Assembly: GCF_029439465.1 (NCBI RefSeq)
Contig: NZ_JAROAV010000021.1
Location: 62,001 to 126,000 of the forward strand
Length of the DNA stretch: 64,000 nucleotides
Reading direction: 5' to 3'
DNA from: Luteipulveratus flavus
GTDB lineage: Bacteria > Actinomycetota > Actinomycetes > Actinomycetales > Dermatophilaceae
The stretch's first letter is position 1. Each line of letters starts with the position of its first letter. The notes beneath the pieces were generated by a model. That model worked only from the letters and a program-made list of their open reading frames with translations. It searched no databases and was not told where the DNA came from. The translations under genes and the position numbers were made by a program. Of this stretch, positions 1 to 8,453 are shown in pieces.

Positions 1-325
1 TGCCCGGATCGCCGACACCTACCACGCCTGGCGCGGCACCAATGGCCGGTCGAGTAGGGCCGAGGCGCTAGCCGAGGGCCGTATCGAGACCAAGGACGAG
101 GAGTACGCCGACGTGCCCGGCTTCTGCCGAAGCGTCACCCTCGCGGAGGTCAAGGAGGCCGGGTACGCCCTGACGCCAGGCCGGTTCGTCGGTGCGGCTG
201 AGGCCGAGGACGACGGCGAACCGGTCGAGCAGAAGATCGAGCGCCTCACGAAGGATCTGCTGGCGGCCATGGACGAGTCCGCCCGTCTCGACGCCGCCGT
301 CCGCACCCAGCTCGGGCGGCTCTGA
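1..325 (+). CDS. hsdM: Type I restriction-modification DNA methyltransferase subunit HsdM, C-terminal end (partial)
   Basis: Only the last 107 codons are in the window; the frame is open from base 2 to the TGA at 323-325. HsdM is the SAM-dependent N6-adenine methyltransferase subunit of the M2S complex. The tail shows the family hallmarks: a TYHAWRG stretch, VPGFC, then GYALTPGRFVG and a terminal amphipathic segment. Between AWRGT and YADVPGFC there are about 17 extra residues, encoded by a 48-bp genomic repeat at 44-91. The TGA overlaps the hsdS ATG, so the two are translationally coupled. The catalytic NPPF region lies outside the window. Identity is firm from the C-terminal motif and from hsdS/hsdR downstream. 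Confidence 0.9.
   Translation, partial: ARIADTYHAWRGTNGRSSRAEALAEGRIETKDEEYADVPGFCRSVTLAEVKEAGYALTPGRFVGAAEAEDDGEPVEQKIERLTKDLLAAMDESARLDAAVRTQLGRL
44..91. repeat. REP-like palindromic repeat inside hsdM, in frame
   Basis: The 48-bp segment matches the intergenic segment at 13418-13465 at 40 of 48 positions by eye. Its ends are imperfect inverted repeats (GGTCGAG at the left, TCGAGACC at the right). Its length is a multiple of 3 and it adds 16 codons with no stop in the hsdM frame. Intergenic palindromes with these ends are common in actinobacterial genomes; finding one within a conserved coding region is unusual. Confidence 0.7.
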
Positions 326-1581
326 TGGCGCGAGTGACGACTACCGGCGGTCGAGCGGCGGTCGGCGGTGTTTCGCTCGGCCGGATCGCCATCAGCATCG
401 GCGAGCCGAACATCAGCACACCGGACGGCTTTCGATGGACCGCGCTGAGCGCCGTCGCGCGCCTGGAAAGCGGACACACGCCGAGTCGGAAGCATGCTCA
501 CTACTGGGATGGTGATATCCCCTGGGTTGGTGTCCGCGACGCGACCGGCAACCATGGCTTGGTCATTGATGACACCGCACAGCATGTGACACAGGCCGGG
601 ATCGACAACTCTTCGGCACGAGTCCTTCCTGAGGGCACCGTGTGCCTCTCTCGAACTGCGTCGGTCGGATACGTCGTGACGCTCGGCCGACCGATGGCGA
701 CGAGCCAAGACTTCGTGAATTGGGTGTGCGGTCCTGATCTGGATCCGCGGTATCTGCACTACGTGCTGATGCTGGAGCAGGAAAGCATCCGTCGATTCGC
801 GCGAGGAACGACTCACCAGACCATGTACTACCCGGAGGCTAAGGCGCTCCACGCCCTGCTCCCATCGAGGCCACAACAGACCGCAATTGCAGACGTATTG
901 CGTGCGCTCGACGACAAGATCGCCGCGAACCGCACCGTCATCGACCGGGCCGACGACCTCGCCCGCGTCATGTATGCCTCCGCGTCCGCCGCCTCAGGCG
1001 TGCAGGTGCCGCTGTCGTCCCTGGCGCAGTTCGTCAACGGGAAGGCGTTCACCAAGGACGCCACCGGCACCGGCCGAGTGGTAATCCGGATCGCCGAACT
1101 GAACAGCGGCCTTGGCGGATCGACCGTGCGGAACGACCTTGAGGTGGCGGACCAGCATGTGGCACGCGCCGGTGATCTGCTGTTCGCGTGGTCCGGATCG
1201 CTCACGGTGCACCGCTGGTTCCGTGACGAAGCGATTGTCAATCAGCACATCTTCAAGGTGATCCCTGCTGAGGGTGTCCCGATGTGGGTCGTCAACGGTG
1301 CGGTTCGGTTGAAGCTCAGGGAGTTTCAGGCGATTGCTGCCGACAAGGCGACGACGATGGGTCACATCCAGCGTCGGCACCTGGATGAGCCAGTTGCCGT
1401 ACCGAGTGAGACCGCGCTTGCGTCACTCAGCGACAAGATGACGTCCCTGTGGGAGCGTGCGCTGTCGGCGGAGATGGAGAACGAGCGGTTGGCGGCGACG
1501 CGGGATGCGTTGTTGCCGCTGCTGATGTCAGGCAAGGTCCGCGTCAAGGACGCCGAAGCAACAGTGGGGGAGATGGTGTGA
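325..1581 (+). CDS. hsdS: Type I restriction-modification specificity subunit HsdS
   Basis: A 418-aa DNA-recognition subunit that sets the bipartite target of the HsdM/HsdR complex. It has the standard two-repeat layout. Target-recognition domain 1 is about residues 35-180, followed by a conserved helical spacer (PQQTAIADVLRALDDKI, about 182-198). Target-recognition domain 2 is about 225-390, followed by a second helical spacer ending in the LLPLLMSGKVRV-type C-terminus. The ATG overlaps the hsdM stop (TGATG), and hsdR starts 1 base after the hsdS stop. Length and repeat structure are normal. No truncated hsdS copy or inverted-repeat shuffling cassette is visible in the window. Confidence 0.93.
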   Translation: MARVTTTGGRAAVGGVSLGRIAISIGEPNISTPDGFRWTALSAVARLESGHTPSRKHAHYWDGDIPWVGVRDATGNHGLVIDDTAQHVTQAGIDNSSARVLPEGTVCLSRTASVGYVVTLGRPMATSQDFVNWVCGPDLDPRYLHYVLMLEQESIRRFARGTTHQTMYYPEAKALHALLPSRPQQTAIADVLRALDDKIAANRTVIDRADDLARVMYASASAASGVQVPLSSLAQFVNGKAFTKDATGTGRVVIRIAELNSGLGGSTVRNDLEVADQHVARAGDLLFAWSGSLTVHRWFRDEAIVNQHIFKVIPAEGVPMWVVNGAVRLKLREFQAIAADKATTMGHIQRRHLDEPVAVPSETALASLSDKMTSLWERALSAEMENERLAATRDALLPLLMSGKVRVKDAEATVGEMV

Positions 1582-1582
1582 G

Positions 1583-4500
1583 ATGGCACTGACCGCAACA
1601 GGTTTCAGCGAGGCCGACTGGGAGGAGCTCGCGCTCGACACGCTCGGCGAGCTCGGCTGGCAGCCGAAGGAAGGCGCCGCCCTCGCGCCCGGCTCCGGCG
1701 AGCGCGAGTCGTGGGACGACCTGGTCCTGCGCGGCCGGCTGCTGCAGGCGATGCGCGACCTCAACCCCGGCGTACCCGAGCAGTACCTCCAGCAGACGAT
1801 GGCCGACATCCTCGCCCCGAAGAGCCAGGACGCCATCACCGAGAACCACCGCGTCCACGACCTGCTGGTCGGCGGCTACCGGGGCACGACGTACGTCGAC
1901 CACGACGGTGTCGAGCAGCACCCGACGATCCACCTGATGAGCACCGACCCGGACCGCAACGACTGGGTCGCCGCCCACCAGGTGACGATCCGCGACCGGG
2001 ACCGCGAGCGCCGCTTCGACGTCGTCCTCTACTGCAACGGCCTGCCCGTCAGCATCATCGAGCTGAAGAAGGCCGGCTCGAAGACCGCGACCGTCGCCGC
2101 CGCGCACGCCCAGCTGCAGACGTACGTCGAGGAGTTCCCGATGGCGTTCCGGTTCGCGGTGTGCACGGTCGCCAGCGACGGCGTCCAGGCGCGCTACGGC
2201 ACGCCGTTCACTCCGCTGAACCACTTCGCGGTCTGGAACGTCGACGACAGCGGCCACCCGATGGCCATCGGTGAGGCGGACGAGGACGGCAGGCCCGTCA
2301 CCGAGCTCGAGCTCACCCTGCAGGGGCTGTTCAACCTCGAACGGTTCGTGCAGCTGCAGCACAGCTTCACCGCGTTCGACGAGGACGAGCGCGGCCTGGC
2401 CAAGCGGATCGCCAAGCCGCACCAGTACTTCGCCGTCACCAAGGCCGTCGCCAGCACCATCGAGGCGGTCGGCTCCGACGGACGCGCCGGTGTCGTCTGG
2501 CACACCCAGGGCTCCGGCAAGTCGATGGAGATGGAGCTGTACGCCAACCTCGTCAGCCGCCACCCCCGGCTGCTCAACCCGACGATCGTCGTCATCACCG
2601 ACCGCAACGAGCTGGACGGCCAGCTGTACGGCGCGTTCGACAAGAGCCTGCTGCTGTCCGAGTCGCCGAAGCAGATCACCCGCCGCGCCCAGCTGCGCGA
2701 AGAGCTGACCGACCGCGTCACCGGCGGCATCTACTTCACGACGCTGCAGAAGTTCGGCAAGACCAAGGCCGAGAAGGAGTCCGGCGCCGACCACCCGGTG
2801 CTGTGCGACCGGCGCAATGTCATCGTCATCGTGGACGAGGCGCACCGCAGCCACTACGACGACCTCGATGGCTACGCCCGCCACCTCAAGGACGCTCTGC
2901 CGCACGCGACCCTGATCGCATTCACGGGTACGCCGGTGGCACAAGGGGATCGGGACACCCGCAAGGTCTTCGGCGACGACATCGACGTCTACGACCTGAA
3001 CCGCGCGGTCGAGGACGGCGCCACCGTCCCCGTCCTCTTCGAGCCGCGGCTGATCAAGGTCGAGCGCAAGGGCGACCTGGACGACGAGTCCCTCGACGCC
3101 GCCGCCGACGAGGCCACCGCCGGCCTGGACGACGCCGAGCGCACCAAGGTCGAGCAGAGCGTCGCCGTCCTCAACGCGGTGTACGGCACGCCGGCCCGGC
3201 TGGCGACGCTCGCCGACGACTTCGTCGCGCACTGGGAGGCTCGGCGCGAGCGGATGCGTCCGTTCATCGGGGCCGACGGCAAGGCGATGATCGTGTGCGC
3301 CACCCGCCAGATCTGCGCCGACCTGTACGACGCGATCACCGCCCTGCGCAAGGACTGGCACTCCGACGACATCAGCAAGGGCGTGATCAAGGTCGTCTAC
3401 TCCGGCGACCCGTCGGACACCGGCGCCGTCAAGAAGCACGTCCGCCGTCCGTCCGAGAACGCCACGATCAAGCAGCGGCTCAAGGACGTCGACGACGAGC
3501 TGGAGATCGTCATCGTCAAGGACATGATGCTGACCGGTTACGACTCGCCGCCGCTGCACACGCTCTACCTCGACCGGCCCATCAAGGGCGCGCTGCTCAT
3601 GCAGACCCTCGCCCGGGTCAACCGCACCTTCCGCGGCAAGGAGGAGGGCCTGCTCGTCGCGTACGCCCCGGTCGCGGACAACCTGACCAAGGCGCTTGCC
3701 GAGTACACCGTCGCCGGCGGCCGCGACCAGCGCGACGCGGTCGGCCGCGGAGTGGAGGAGGCCGTCGAGCTGGCGCTCGACCTCGTCGTCAAGCTGCGTG
3801 CGCTCGTCGCGCCGGTCGACTGGAAGGGCATCTGGAGCGCGGACCCCAAGCGCGGCTTCGCTCACGCCGTGCAGGCGACGACGAACTTCCTGCGGACCGC
3901 AACACCCGGCCAGGGCGACGACGACAGCGAGACGCCGGCGGCGGCGTACCGGCGTCTGTCCACGCAGCTCGCCCGCGCCTGGGCGCTCGCACCGCGCTCG
4001 GAGGAGCTGGAGAACCTGCTGCCCGAGCTGCGCTTCTACGAGGAGGTGCGCGTCTGGATGGCCAAGTTCGACGTGGCCGACCGGCAGGCGCGCGGCGAAC
4101 CCGTGCCTGAGGACGCCGCCCGGTTGCTCGGCGAGCTCATCGTGACCTCGACCGAGGCGGGCGGGATCGTCGACATCTACGAGGCGGCCGGCCTGCCGAA
4201 GCCGAGCCTGTCCGACCTGTCCACCGACTTCGTCGAGAAGGCGCAGCAGTCCAGCGCGCCCCAGCTGGCGATCGAGGCGCTGCGCGCCAGCATCCTCGCC
4301 GAGAGCGCCCGCGTGACGCGCGGCAACGTCGTCCGGCAGCGCGCGTTCTCCCAGCGGCTGGCCGAGCTGATGGCGAAGTACACCAACCAGCAGCTGACCT
4401 CGGCCGAGATCATCGCCGAGCTGGTCGAGCTGGCCAAGGAGGTCGCAGCCGACGCCGACCGGGGCAGCCGGTTCGACCCGCCGATGAATGGCGACGAGCT

Positions 4501-4783
4501 CGCCTACTACGACGTGGTCAGCGCCAACGAGTCCGCGGTCGACGTGATGGGCGACGACGTCCTTGCCCAGATCGCCCGCGAGCTGGTCCAGGTGATGCGG
4601 CGGGACGTCCGTACGGACTGGACGGTGCGCGACGACGTACGGGCCAAACTGCGGTCGTCGATCAAGCGGCTGCTGGTCAAGCACGGCTGGCCACCGGACC
4701 AGCAGCCGGGCGCGATCAAGGACGTCATGGAGCAGATGGAGGCCATGGCTCCCCGCTACGCCGAGGAGCGCCGCCGTCGCTGA
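1583..4783 (+). CDS. hsdR: Type I restriction endonuclease subunit HsdR
   Basis: A 1066-aa motor and nuclease subunit that translocates DNA with ATP and cuts far from the recognition site. The N-terminal PD-(D/E)xK nuclease is visible as FDVVLY (about 145) and IIELKK (about 158-163). The helicase part has Walker A TQGSGKS (about 306-312), motif II VDEAH (about 416-420) and motif III TGTP (about 448). A long C-terminal helical assembly region follows. The length is normal for the family and all key motifs are intact. It starts 1 base after hsdS, so hsdM-hsdS-hsdR form one operon and the system looks functional. Confidence 0.95.
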   Translation: MALTATGFSEADWEELALDTLGELGWQPKEGAALAPGSGERESWDDLVLRGRLLQAMRDLNPGVPEQYLQQTMADILAPKSQDAITENHRVHDLLVGGYRGTTYVDHDGVEQHPTIHLMSTDPDRNDWVAAHQVTIRDRDRERRFDVVLYCNGLPVSIIELKKAGSKTATVAAAHAQLQTYVEEFPMAFRFAVCTVASDGVQARYGTPFTPLNHFAVWNVDDSGHPMAIGEADEDGRPVTELELTLQGLFNLERFVQLQHSFTAFDEDERGLAKRIAKPHQYFAVTKAVASTIEAVGSDGRAGVVWHTQGSGKSMEMELYANLVSRHPRLLNPTIVVITDRNELDGQLYGAFDKSLLLSESPKQITRRAQLREELTDRVTGGIYFTTLQKFGKTKAEKESGADHPVLCDRRNVIVIVDEAHRSHYDDLDGYARHLKDALPHATLIAFTGTPVAQGDRDTRKVFGDDIDVYDLNRAVEDGATVPVLFEPRLIKVERKGDLDDESLDAAADEATAGLDDAERTKVEQSVAVLNAVYGTPARLATLADDFVAHWEARRERMRPFIGADGKAMIVCATRQICADLYDAITALRKDWHSDDISKGVIKVVYSGDPSDTGAVKKHVRRPSENATIKQRLKDVDDELEIVIVKDMMLTGYDSPPLHTLYLDRPIKGALLMQTLARVNRTFRGKEEGLLVAYAPVADNLTKALAEYTVAGGRDQRDAVGRGVEEAVELALDLVVKLRALVAPVDWKGIWSADPKRGFAHAVQATTNFLRTATPGQGDDDSETPAAAYRRLSTQLARAWALAPRSEELENLLPELRFYEEVRVWMAKFDVADRQARGEPVPEDAARLLGELIVTSTEAGGIVDIYEAAGLPKPSLSDLSTDFVEKAQQSSAPQLAIEALRASILAESARVTRGNVVRQRAFSQRLAELMAKYTNQQLTSAEIIAELVELAKEVAADADRGSRFDPPMNGDELAYYDVVSANESAVDVMGDDVLAQIARELVQVMRRDVRTDWTVRDDVRAKLRSSIKRLLVKHGWPPDQQPGAIKDVMEQMEAMAPRYAEERRRR

Positions 4784-4793
4784 CCGATGCGCT

Positions 4794-4841
4794 GGACCTG
4801 TGACGGGGAGAGCGTCAGGACTCACTCTCTGGCACAGGTCC
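4794..4841 (+). terminator. Candidate hairpin terminator after the hsd operon
   Basis: A 9-bp perfect outer inverted repeat (GGACCTGTG at 4794-4802, CACAGGTCC at 4833-4841) encloses a second short GAGAG/CTCTC pairing. It lies 10 bases after the hsdR stop. No T-tract follows, as is usual in high-GC actinobacteria. The rest of 4784-5013 shows only the leader of the next gene. Confidence 0.45.
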
Positions 4842-5013
4842 GAGCGCGAGCGAAATCGTAAGGAGAAGTGCGACTGGACGCACCTTTCCGTACCGCTCAA
4901 AGGCAGCGACGACTGATCCCGCTGTGAACGCGGTGGTATCAAGTTCCGGGCATCGACGTCCTTGGGTGATGTGCGTCTCACCTGGGAGGCGCCCATCCGA
5001 ACGGGGAACCACC

Positions 5014-6105
5014 ATGCAGCACCGCACGCGCACCCTCGCCGCCGTCCTGAGCACCACGACCCTCGGTCTCTTCGCCGGGGGAGTAGCCATCGCCGGTCCG
5101 GCGGCGGCGATCAACCCCTGCCAGAGCTCCAACCCGCCGGAGTACTGCTACACCGACCCGGACCCGGGCCCGGCCGTCCCCGGCGCGCCCGGCTCGCTGA
5201 CCGCCGTGTCCGTGCTGCAGAGCGACGTCACGCTCAGCTGGACGGACGCGTCCGGCGCGCAGACCTCCTACTTCGTCCGGCGCACCGTGAACGGCGTCGC
5301 CGGCACCCCGGTGCAGCTGGGTTCCACGGCCACCGGCTTCTCCGACCACGGCGTCCCGACCGGCACGACCGTGACGTACGACGTGTACGCCCAGAACTGC
5401 GACGACACCGGCCAGTGCGTCAACGGCTCAGCCGCCCGGAAGGTCGCCACCACCAAGCCGGCGCCCTCCGACGCGGTCCTGTCCTCGATGTCGGCGGCGC
5501 AGGACGGGTACTACACCTACCCGTACGGCTGGACCGGCCGCGCGGTCTGGAACCCGTCCGGGTCGTACACGCTCAAGGGGACCGCGGTCGACTGGGACAC
5601 CACCTCGCCGATCACCGTCCGCCTGGACGACTCGGGCACCAGCCGGACGGCCACCGCGAACGGCACCGCGGCGGGCTTCAACGTTGCGAACCCGGGGTAC
5701 GGCGACGCGCACGCGTTCTCGTTCGGCTGGACGCCGATGTCGACCGTGCCCGGTAACCACTCGGCGTGCGCGACCGCGCTCAACGTGGGCGGCGGCTCGG
5801 ACAGCGCGCCTTGGTGCTGGGGCTACTTCGTCGACGGCCCGCCGACGAACCTGGCCATCACCAAGGCCGCCAACACGGTGGACGTGACGTTCATCGACGC
5901 CTCCGACCACGAGACCGGCTACTACCTCCAGCGTGAGACCGCACAGGGCTGGGTGTCGGTCGGCAGCTCGCTCGGCGCCACGACCGGCCACGGCACCCGG
6001 CTCTCCATGCGGGAGTACGCGTCCGTCGGGTCCGGCGTCTGCTACCGGGTGCTGATGACCGACGCCAAGGGCCAGGTGCCCAGCGCACCGGTCTGCACCG
6101 CCTGA
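5014..6105 (+). CDS. Secreted fibronectin type III domain protein
   Basis: A 363-aa exported protein of unknown role. The ATG at 5014 is chosen over the GTG 90 bases upstream because GGGGA precedes it and because it begins a clear signal peptide: basic MQHRTR, a hydrophobic core and an AGPAAA cleavage region. A Cys- and Pro-rich linker follows, then an FnIII-like domain (about residues 45-140, with LSWTD and TTVTYDVYA). Next is a beta-rich middle domain containing a Cys pair near ACATALNVGGG, then a second FnIII-like module at the C-terminus. There is no sortase motif or membrane anchor, so it is probably released. It is not obviously linked to the restriction operon. A strong hairpin follows the stop. 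Confidence 0.75.
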   Translation: MQHRTRTLAAVLSTTTLGLFAGGVAIAGPAAAINPCQSSNPPEYCYTDPDPGPAVPGAPGSLTAVSVLQSDVTLSWTDASGAQTSYFVRRTVNGVAGTPVQLGSTATGFSDHGVPTGTTVTYDVYAQNCDDTGQCVNGSAARKVATTKPAPSDAVLSSMSAAQDGYYTYPYGWTGRAVWNPSGSYTLKGTAVDWDTTSPITVRLDDSGTSRTATANGTAAGFNVANPGYGDAHAFSFGWTPMSTVPGNHSACATALNVGGGSDSAPWCWGYFVDGPPTNLAITKAANTVDVTFIDASDHETGYYLQRETAQGWVSVGSSLGATTGHGTRLSMREYASVGSGVCYRVLMTDAKGQVPSAPVCTA

Positions 6106-6119
6106 ACGCGACCGGAGCC

Positions 6120-6155
6120 GTGAGGGAAGGTGCGCAGGAGCGCACCTTCCCTCAC
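6120..6155. terminator. Bidirectional hairpin between convergent genes
   Basis: A perfect 16-bp stem (6120-6135 with 6140-6155) with loop AGGA, just after the FnIII gene stop. It is followed on the + strand by GGTTT and an octamer repeat array. It sits between the convergent FnIII and TetR genes and could end transcription from both sides. Confidence 0.75.
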
Positions 6156-6208
6156 GGTTTCACGGCTTCACGGCTTCACGGCTTCACGGCTTCACGGCTT
6201 CACGGTGT
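6153..6208. repeat. Tandem octanucleotide repeat (CACGGCTT)n
   Basis: Five perfect consecutive copies of CACGGCTT occupy 6161-6200, flanked by variant copies CACGGTTT (6153-6160) and CACGGTGT (6201-6208). On the minus strand the unit reads AAGCCGTG and supplies the TetR stop codon (TGA at 6192-6194). Gain or loss of units would mainly alter the last residues of TetR or the spacing to the terminator. Confidence 0.9.
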
Positions 6209-6875
6209 CGGGCGTAGGCGAGGTCCCCGAGTCCAGCAGGGACGCGTCGCCGCCGTTCTCCTGCACGATGCCGGCCAGTGCGTGCCAGATCAGCAGGGTG
6301 AGGTGCTTCCCGATCTCGGCGCGCGTCATGGTGCGGCTGTCGAGCCACCACTCGCCGGTTGTCAGGCAGAGGCCGACGATGGCGTGCGACCACGGCTCGG
6401 CCAGCGCGGTGTCGAGCCCGAGGTGGCGCAGCTGCCCGGCCATCAGGCCGGCGAGGGCCGCGGCGATGGAGCTCTTCTGCGCGGCCAGGATGTCGCCGTC
6501 ACCCCGGTGGTGGATCAGCAGCCGGAACACCGACGGGTGCTCCTCGATGACGGCGAGGTACCCGTCGACCGCGGCGCCGATGCGCTCCCGCATCGGGCCC
6601 GGCGCGACCAGGGCGGGCAGGACCCGCTCGGCGACCCGGGCGCTGCCCCACGCCGCGACGGCCGCGTGCACCTCGTTCTTGTCGGCGAAGTAGCGGTAGA
6701 GCACCGGTTTGCTCGCCTGGGCCTCCCGGGCCATCTCGGCGACGCTCGCATCCGGGCCGACCCGGTCGATCGTGCGTACGGCGGCTTCGATCAGACCCGC
6801 GCGCCGCTGCTCCCGGTGCTCGTCCCACCGGGTGGTCCGCCGGTCGACCCGGTCGACCTGGTCACGTGCTGTCAC
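6192..6875 (-). CDS. TetR/AcrR family transcriptional regulator
   Basis: A 227-aa one-component repressor. The N-terminal TetR helix-turn-helix is clear: AGLIEAAVRTIDRVG, then SVAEMAREAQASKPVLYRYFADKNEV (about residues 27-72). The rest is a helical ligand-binding domain. The GTG at 6875 is preferred over far-upstream in-frame starts because those would run through the next gene, and because a TACGGT hexamer lies exactly 6 nt before it. The C-terminus runs into the octamer repeat. It is divergent from the DUF2510/RDD membrane protein gene 88 bp away, a possible target. The ligand is unknown. Confidence 0.88.
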   Translation of the reverse strand: MTARDQVDRVDRRTTRWDEHREQRRAGLIEAAVRTIDRVGPDASVAEMAREAQASKPVLYRYFADKNEVHAAVAAWGSARVAERVLPALVAPGPMRERIGAAVDGYLAVIEEHPSVFRLLIHHRGDGDILAAQKSSIAAALAGLMAGQLRHLGLDTALAEPWSHAIVGLCLTTGEWWLDSRTMTRAEIGKHLTLLIWHALAGIVQENGGDASLLDSGTSPTPDTVKP

Positions 6876-6881
6876 GGCGTC

Positions 6882-6887
6882 ACCGTA
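6882..6887 (-). promoter_or_regulatory. Candidate -10 element for the TetR gene (leaderless)
   Basis: TACGGT on the minus strand ends 6 nt before the GTG start, so the transcript would begin at or next to the start codon. No clear -35 was seen. Confidence 0.4.
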
Positions 6888-6963
6888 GTGCGCCCCGCTG
6901 ACGGTCCGCGCCGTGTGCCGACACCGCGGCCGGTGCCGGTCCCACCGGTGAGAGGATGCGCGC

Positions 6964-7899
6964 ATGGCGCAACGTCCCTCCGGGTGGTACGACGACCCTG
7001 ACGACTCGACGCAGCTGCGGTACTTCGACGGCATCCTGTGGACCGAGCGCCGCATGCCGAAGGTGCTGCCCGGGCTGGCGGAGTCGACGATCGGATCGCC
7101 GCCCCGCCCCGAGCAGCCGTACGCCGGGTCGCCGGCCGCGACCACGTCCCGCGCGCCGGGGTCCGGGGCGGGTTCCGGGGCGGGGTCCGGGCAAGGGTCG
7201 TCCTCGGGTACCCCTGAGCAGAACCCCTGGCAGGCGCCGCCGCAGGGCGGGTCCAGCCGCGTGCCCGGGGGCGAGCACCACGGTGAGTGGCCGGGTGGCC
7301 CCGCGCAGACCGGCCAGCACCCGCAGCGGCCGCCGGTCCCGACGACCCCGGACGGCCGGCCGATCAGCGGGTGGTGGCGTCGGTTCGGCGCGTACGCCCT
7401 CGACGGCATGCTCGTCTTCGTCATCAGCGCGGTCGCGTCGTGGCCGTGGGCGCAGAGCTGGTTCGAGACGTACGCGGACTACGCCCGCGACGTCACCGAC
7501 GCCCAGCAGCGGGGGCTGACCACGCCGTCGGCGCCCGAGGCGCTGCAGGAGCTGCCGTGGCAGTGGCTCCTGATCTTCGTCCTCCTGCTGGCCGTGTACG
7601 AGATCGGCTTCACGGTCTGGCGGGGCCAGACGATCGGCAAGATGATCACCGGCATCAGCGTCCGGCAGCTCGAGCACGCGACCCTCCCGACGCTCAGCGA
7701 GGCGGCGGTGCGGTTCGTCGTCAAGGGGATCGCGGCGATCCTCGCGCCGGTCACCGTGCTCAGCGGGCTGGGCACGCTCTTCATGATCGCCGACGGGCTG
7801 TGGCCGCTCGGTGACCGCAACCGTCAGGCCGTGCACGACAAGGCGCCGGGCACCGTCGTCGTGGTCGGCCGGGTGCACCGGCAGAGCCCGCTGCAGTGA
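6964..7899 (+). CDS. DUF2510 and RDD domain membrane protein
   Basis: A 311-aa protein with a short N-terminal DUF2510 motif (GWYDDPDDSTQLRYFDGILWT, about residues 7-27). A long Gly/Ser/Pro-rich disordered linker runs to about residue 130. An RDD domain follows, with several membrane segments starting at WWRRFGAYALDGML (RDD signature Arg...Asp) and ending near residue 290. The RDD family consists of small integral membrane proteins of largely unknown function. The TGA overlaps the GTG of the next gene, so the two are coupled. The start is the ATG at 6964 after a GAGAGGA stretch. Confidence 0.85.
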   Translation: MAQRPSGWYDDPDDSTQLRYFDGILWTERRMPKVLPGLAESTIGSPPRPEQPYAGSPAATTSRAPGSGAGSGAGSGQGSSSGTPEQNPWQAPPQGGSSRVPGGEHHGEWPGGPAQTGQHPQRPPVPTTPDGRPISGWWRRFGAYALDGMLVFVISAVASWPWAQSWFETYADYARDVTDAQQRGLTTPSAPEALQELPWQWLLIFVLLLAVYEIGFTVWRGQTIGKMITGISVRQLEHATLPTLSEAAVRFVVKGIAAILAPVTVLSGLGTLFMIADGLWPLGDRNRQAVHDKAPGTVVVVGRVHRQSPLQ

Positions 7900-8453
7900 G
7901 GCGGGTCGCTCTCTTCACGGGGTCCTCGTTCGGCGCCGACGACCGGTGGCGCCAGGCGGTGGCCGACCTCACCGCCTTCTTCGCCGAGCGCGGCGTCGGG
8001 GTCGTCTACGGCGGCGCGTCCGTCGGGCTGATGGGCGTGGTCGCCGACACGGCACTCGCGCACGGCGTCGAGGTGATCGGTGTCATCCCGCGCGCGGTCT
8101 TCTCCGCCGAGGTGCCCCACCACGGGCTGACCGAGCTGATCCAGGTCGAGTCGATGCACGAGCGCAAGGCCGTGATGGCCTCGTACGCCGATGCCTTCGT
8201 CGCACTGCCCGGCGGGCTGGGCACGCTGGAGGAGATCTTCGAGGTCTGGACCTGGCGCACCATAGGCCTGCACGACAAGCCGGTGGCGTTCTACGACGTG
8301 GACGGCTACTGGTCGCCGCTGCTCGGCGCGCTCGACCACATGGTGGCGGCCGGCTTCGTCCGGGCGCCGGCGCGCGACGGGCTCGTCGTCGCCGATCGCC
8401 CGGACGGTCTGTGGGCGGCGCTCAGCCGTCCTGCTGGCTCACCCACTCCTTGA
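7896..8453 (+). CDS. LOG family (TIGR00730) Rossmann-fold phosphoribohydrolase
   Basis: A 185-aa cytokinin-activating LOG-like protein, which in characterised members releases the free base from nucleoside 5'-monophosphates. Visible motifs are YGGASVGLMG near residue 40 and the diagnostic PGGLGTLEE at about 105-113, followed by FEVWTW. The GTG overlaps the upstream TGA (GTGA). The 3' end overlaps the convergent VOC gene by 32 nt. The physiological substrate in this bacterium is unknown. Confidence 0.9.
   Translation: MRRVALFTGSSFGADDRWRQAVADLTAFFAERGVGVVYGGASVGLMGVVADTALAHGVEVIGVIPRAVFSAEVPHHGLTELIQVESMHERKAVMASYADAFVALPGGLGTLEEIFEVWTWRTIGLHDKPVAFYDVDGYWSPLLGALDHMVAAGFVRAPARDGLVVADRPDGLWAALSRPAGSPTP

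Noticed and set aside
325-1581. Phase-variable or shuffling specificity gene
   Set aside because: No second hsdS fragment, recombinase gene or long inverted repeat is present, and hsdS has both recognition domains intact.
1-4783. Defence island
   Set aside because: Only a standard type I system is visible; genes after 4783 are not known defence families, and upstream content is outside the window.
1544-4996. 1150-aa open frame antisense to hsdR
   Set aside because: Long antisense frames are expected opposite GC-rich genes; the predicted protein is low-complexity Asp/Val/Arg/Gly-rich text with no family pattern, while hsdR has all its motifs.
4924-5013. Upstream GTG start for the FnIII protein
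   Set aside because: The ATG at 5014 begins a complete signal peptide and has GGGGA before it; the longer version would bury the signal sequence.
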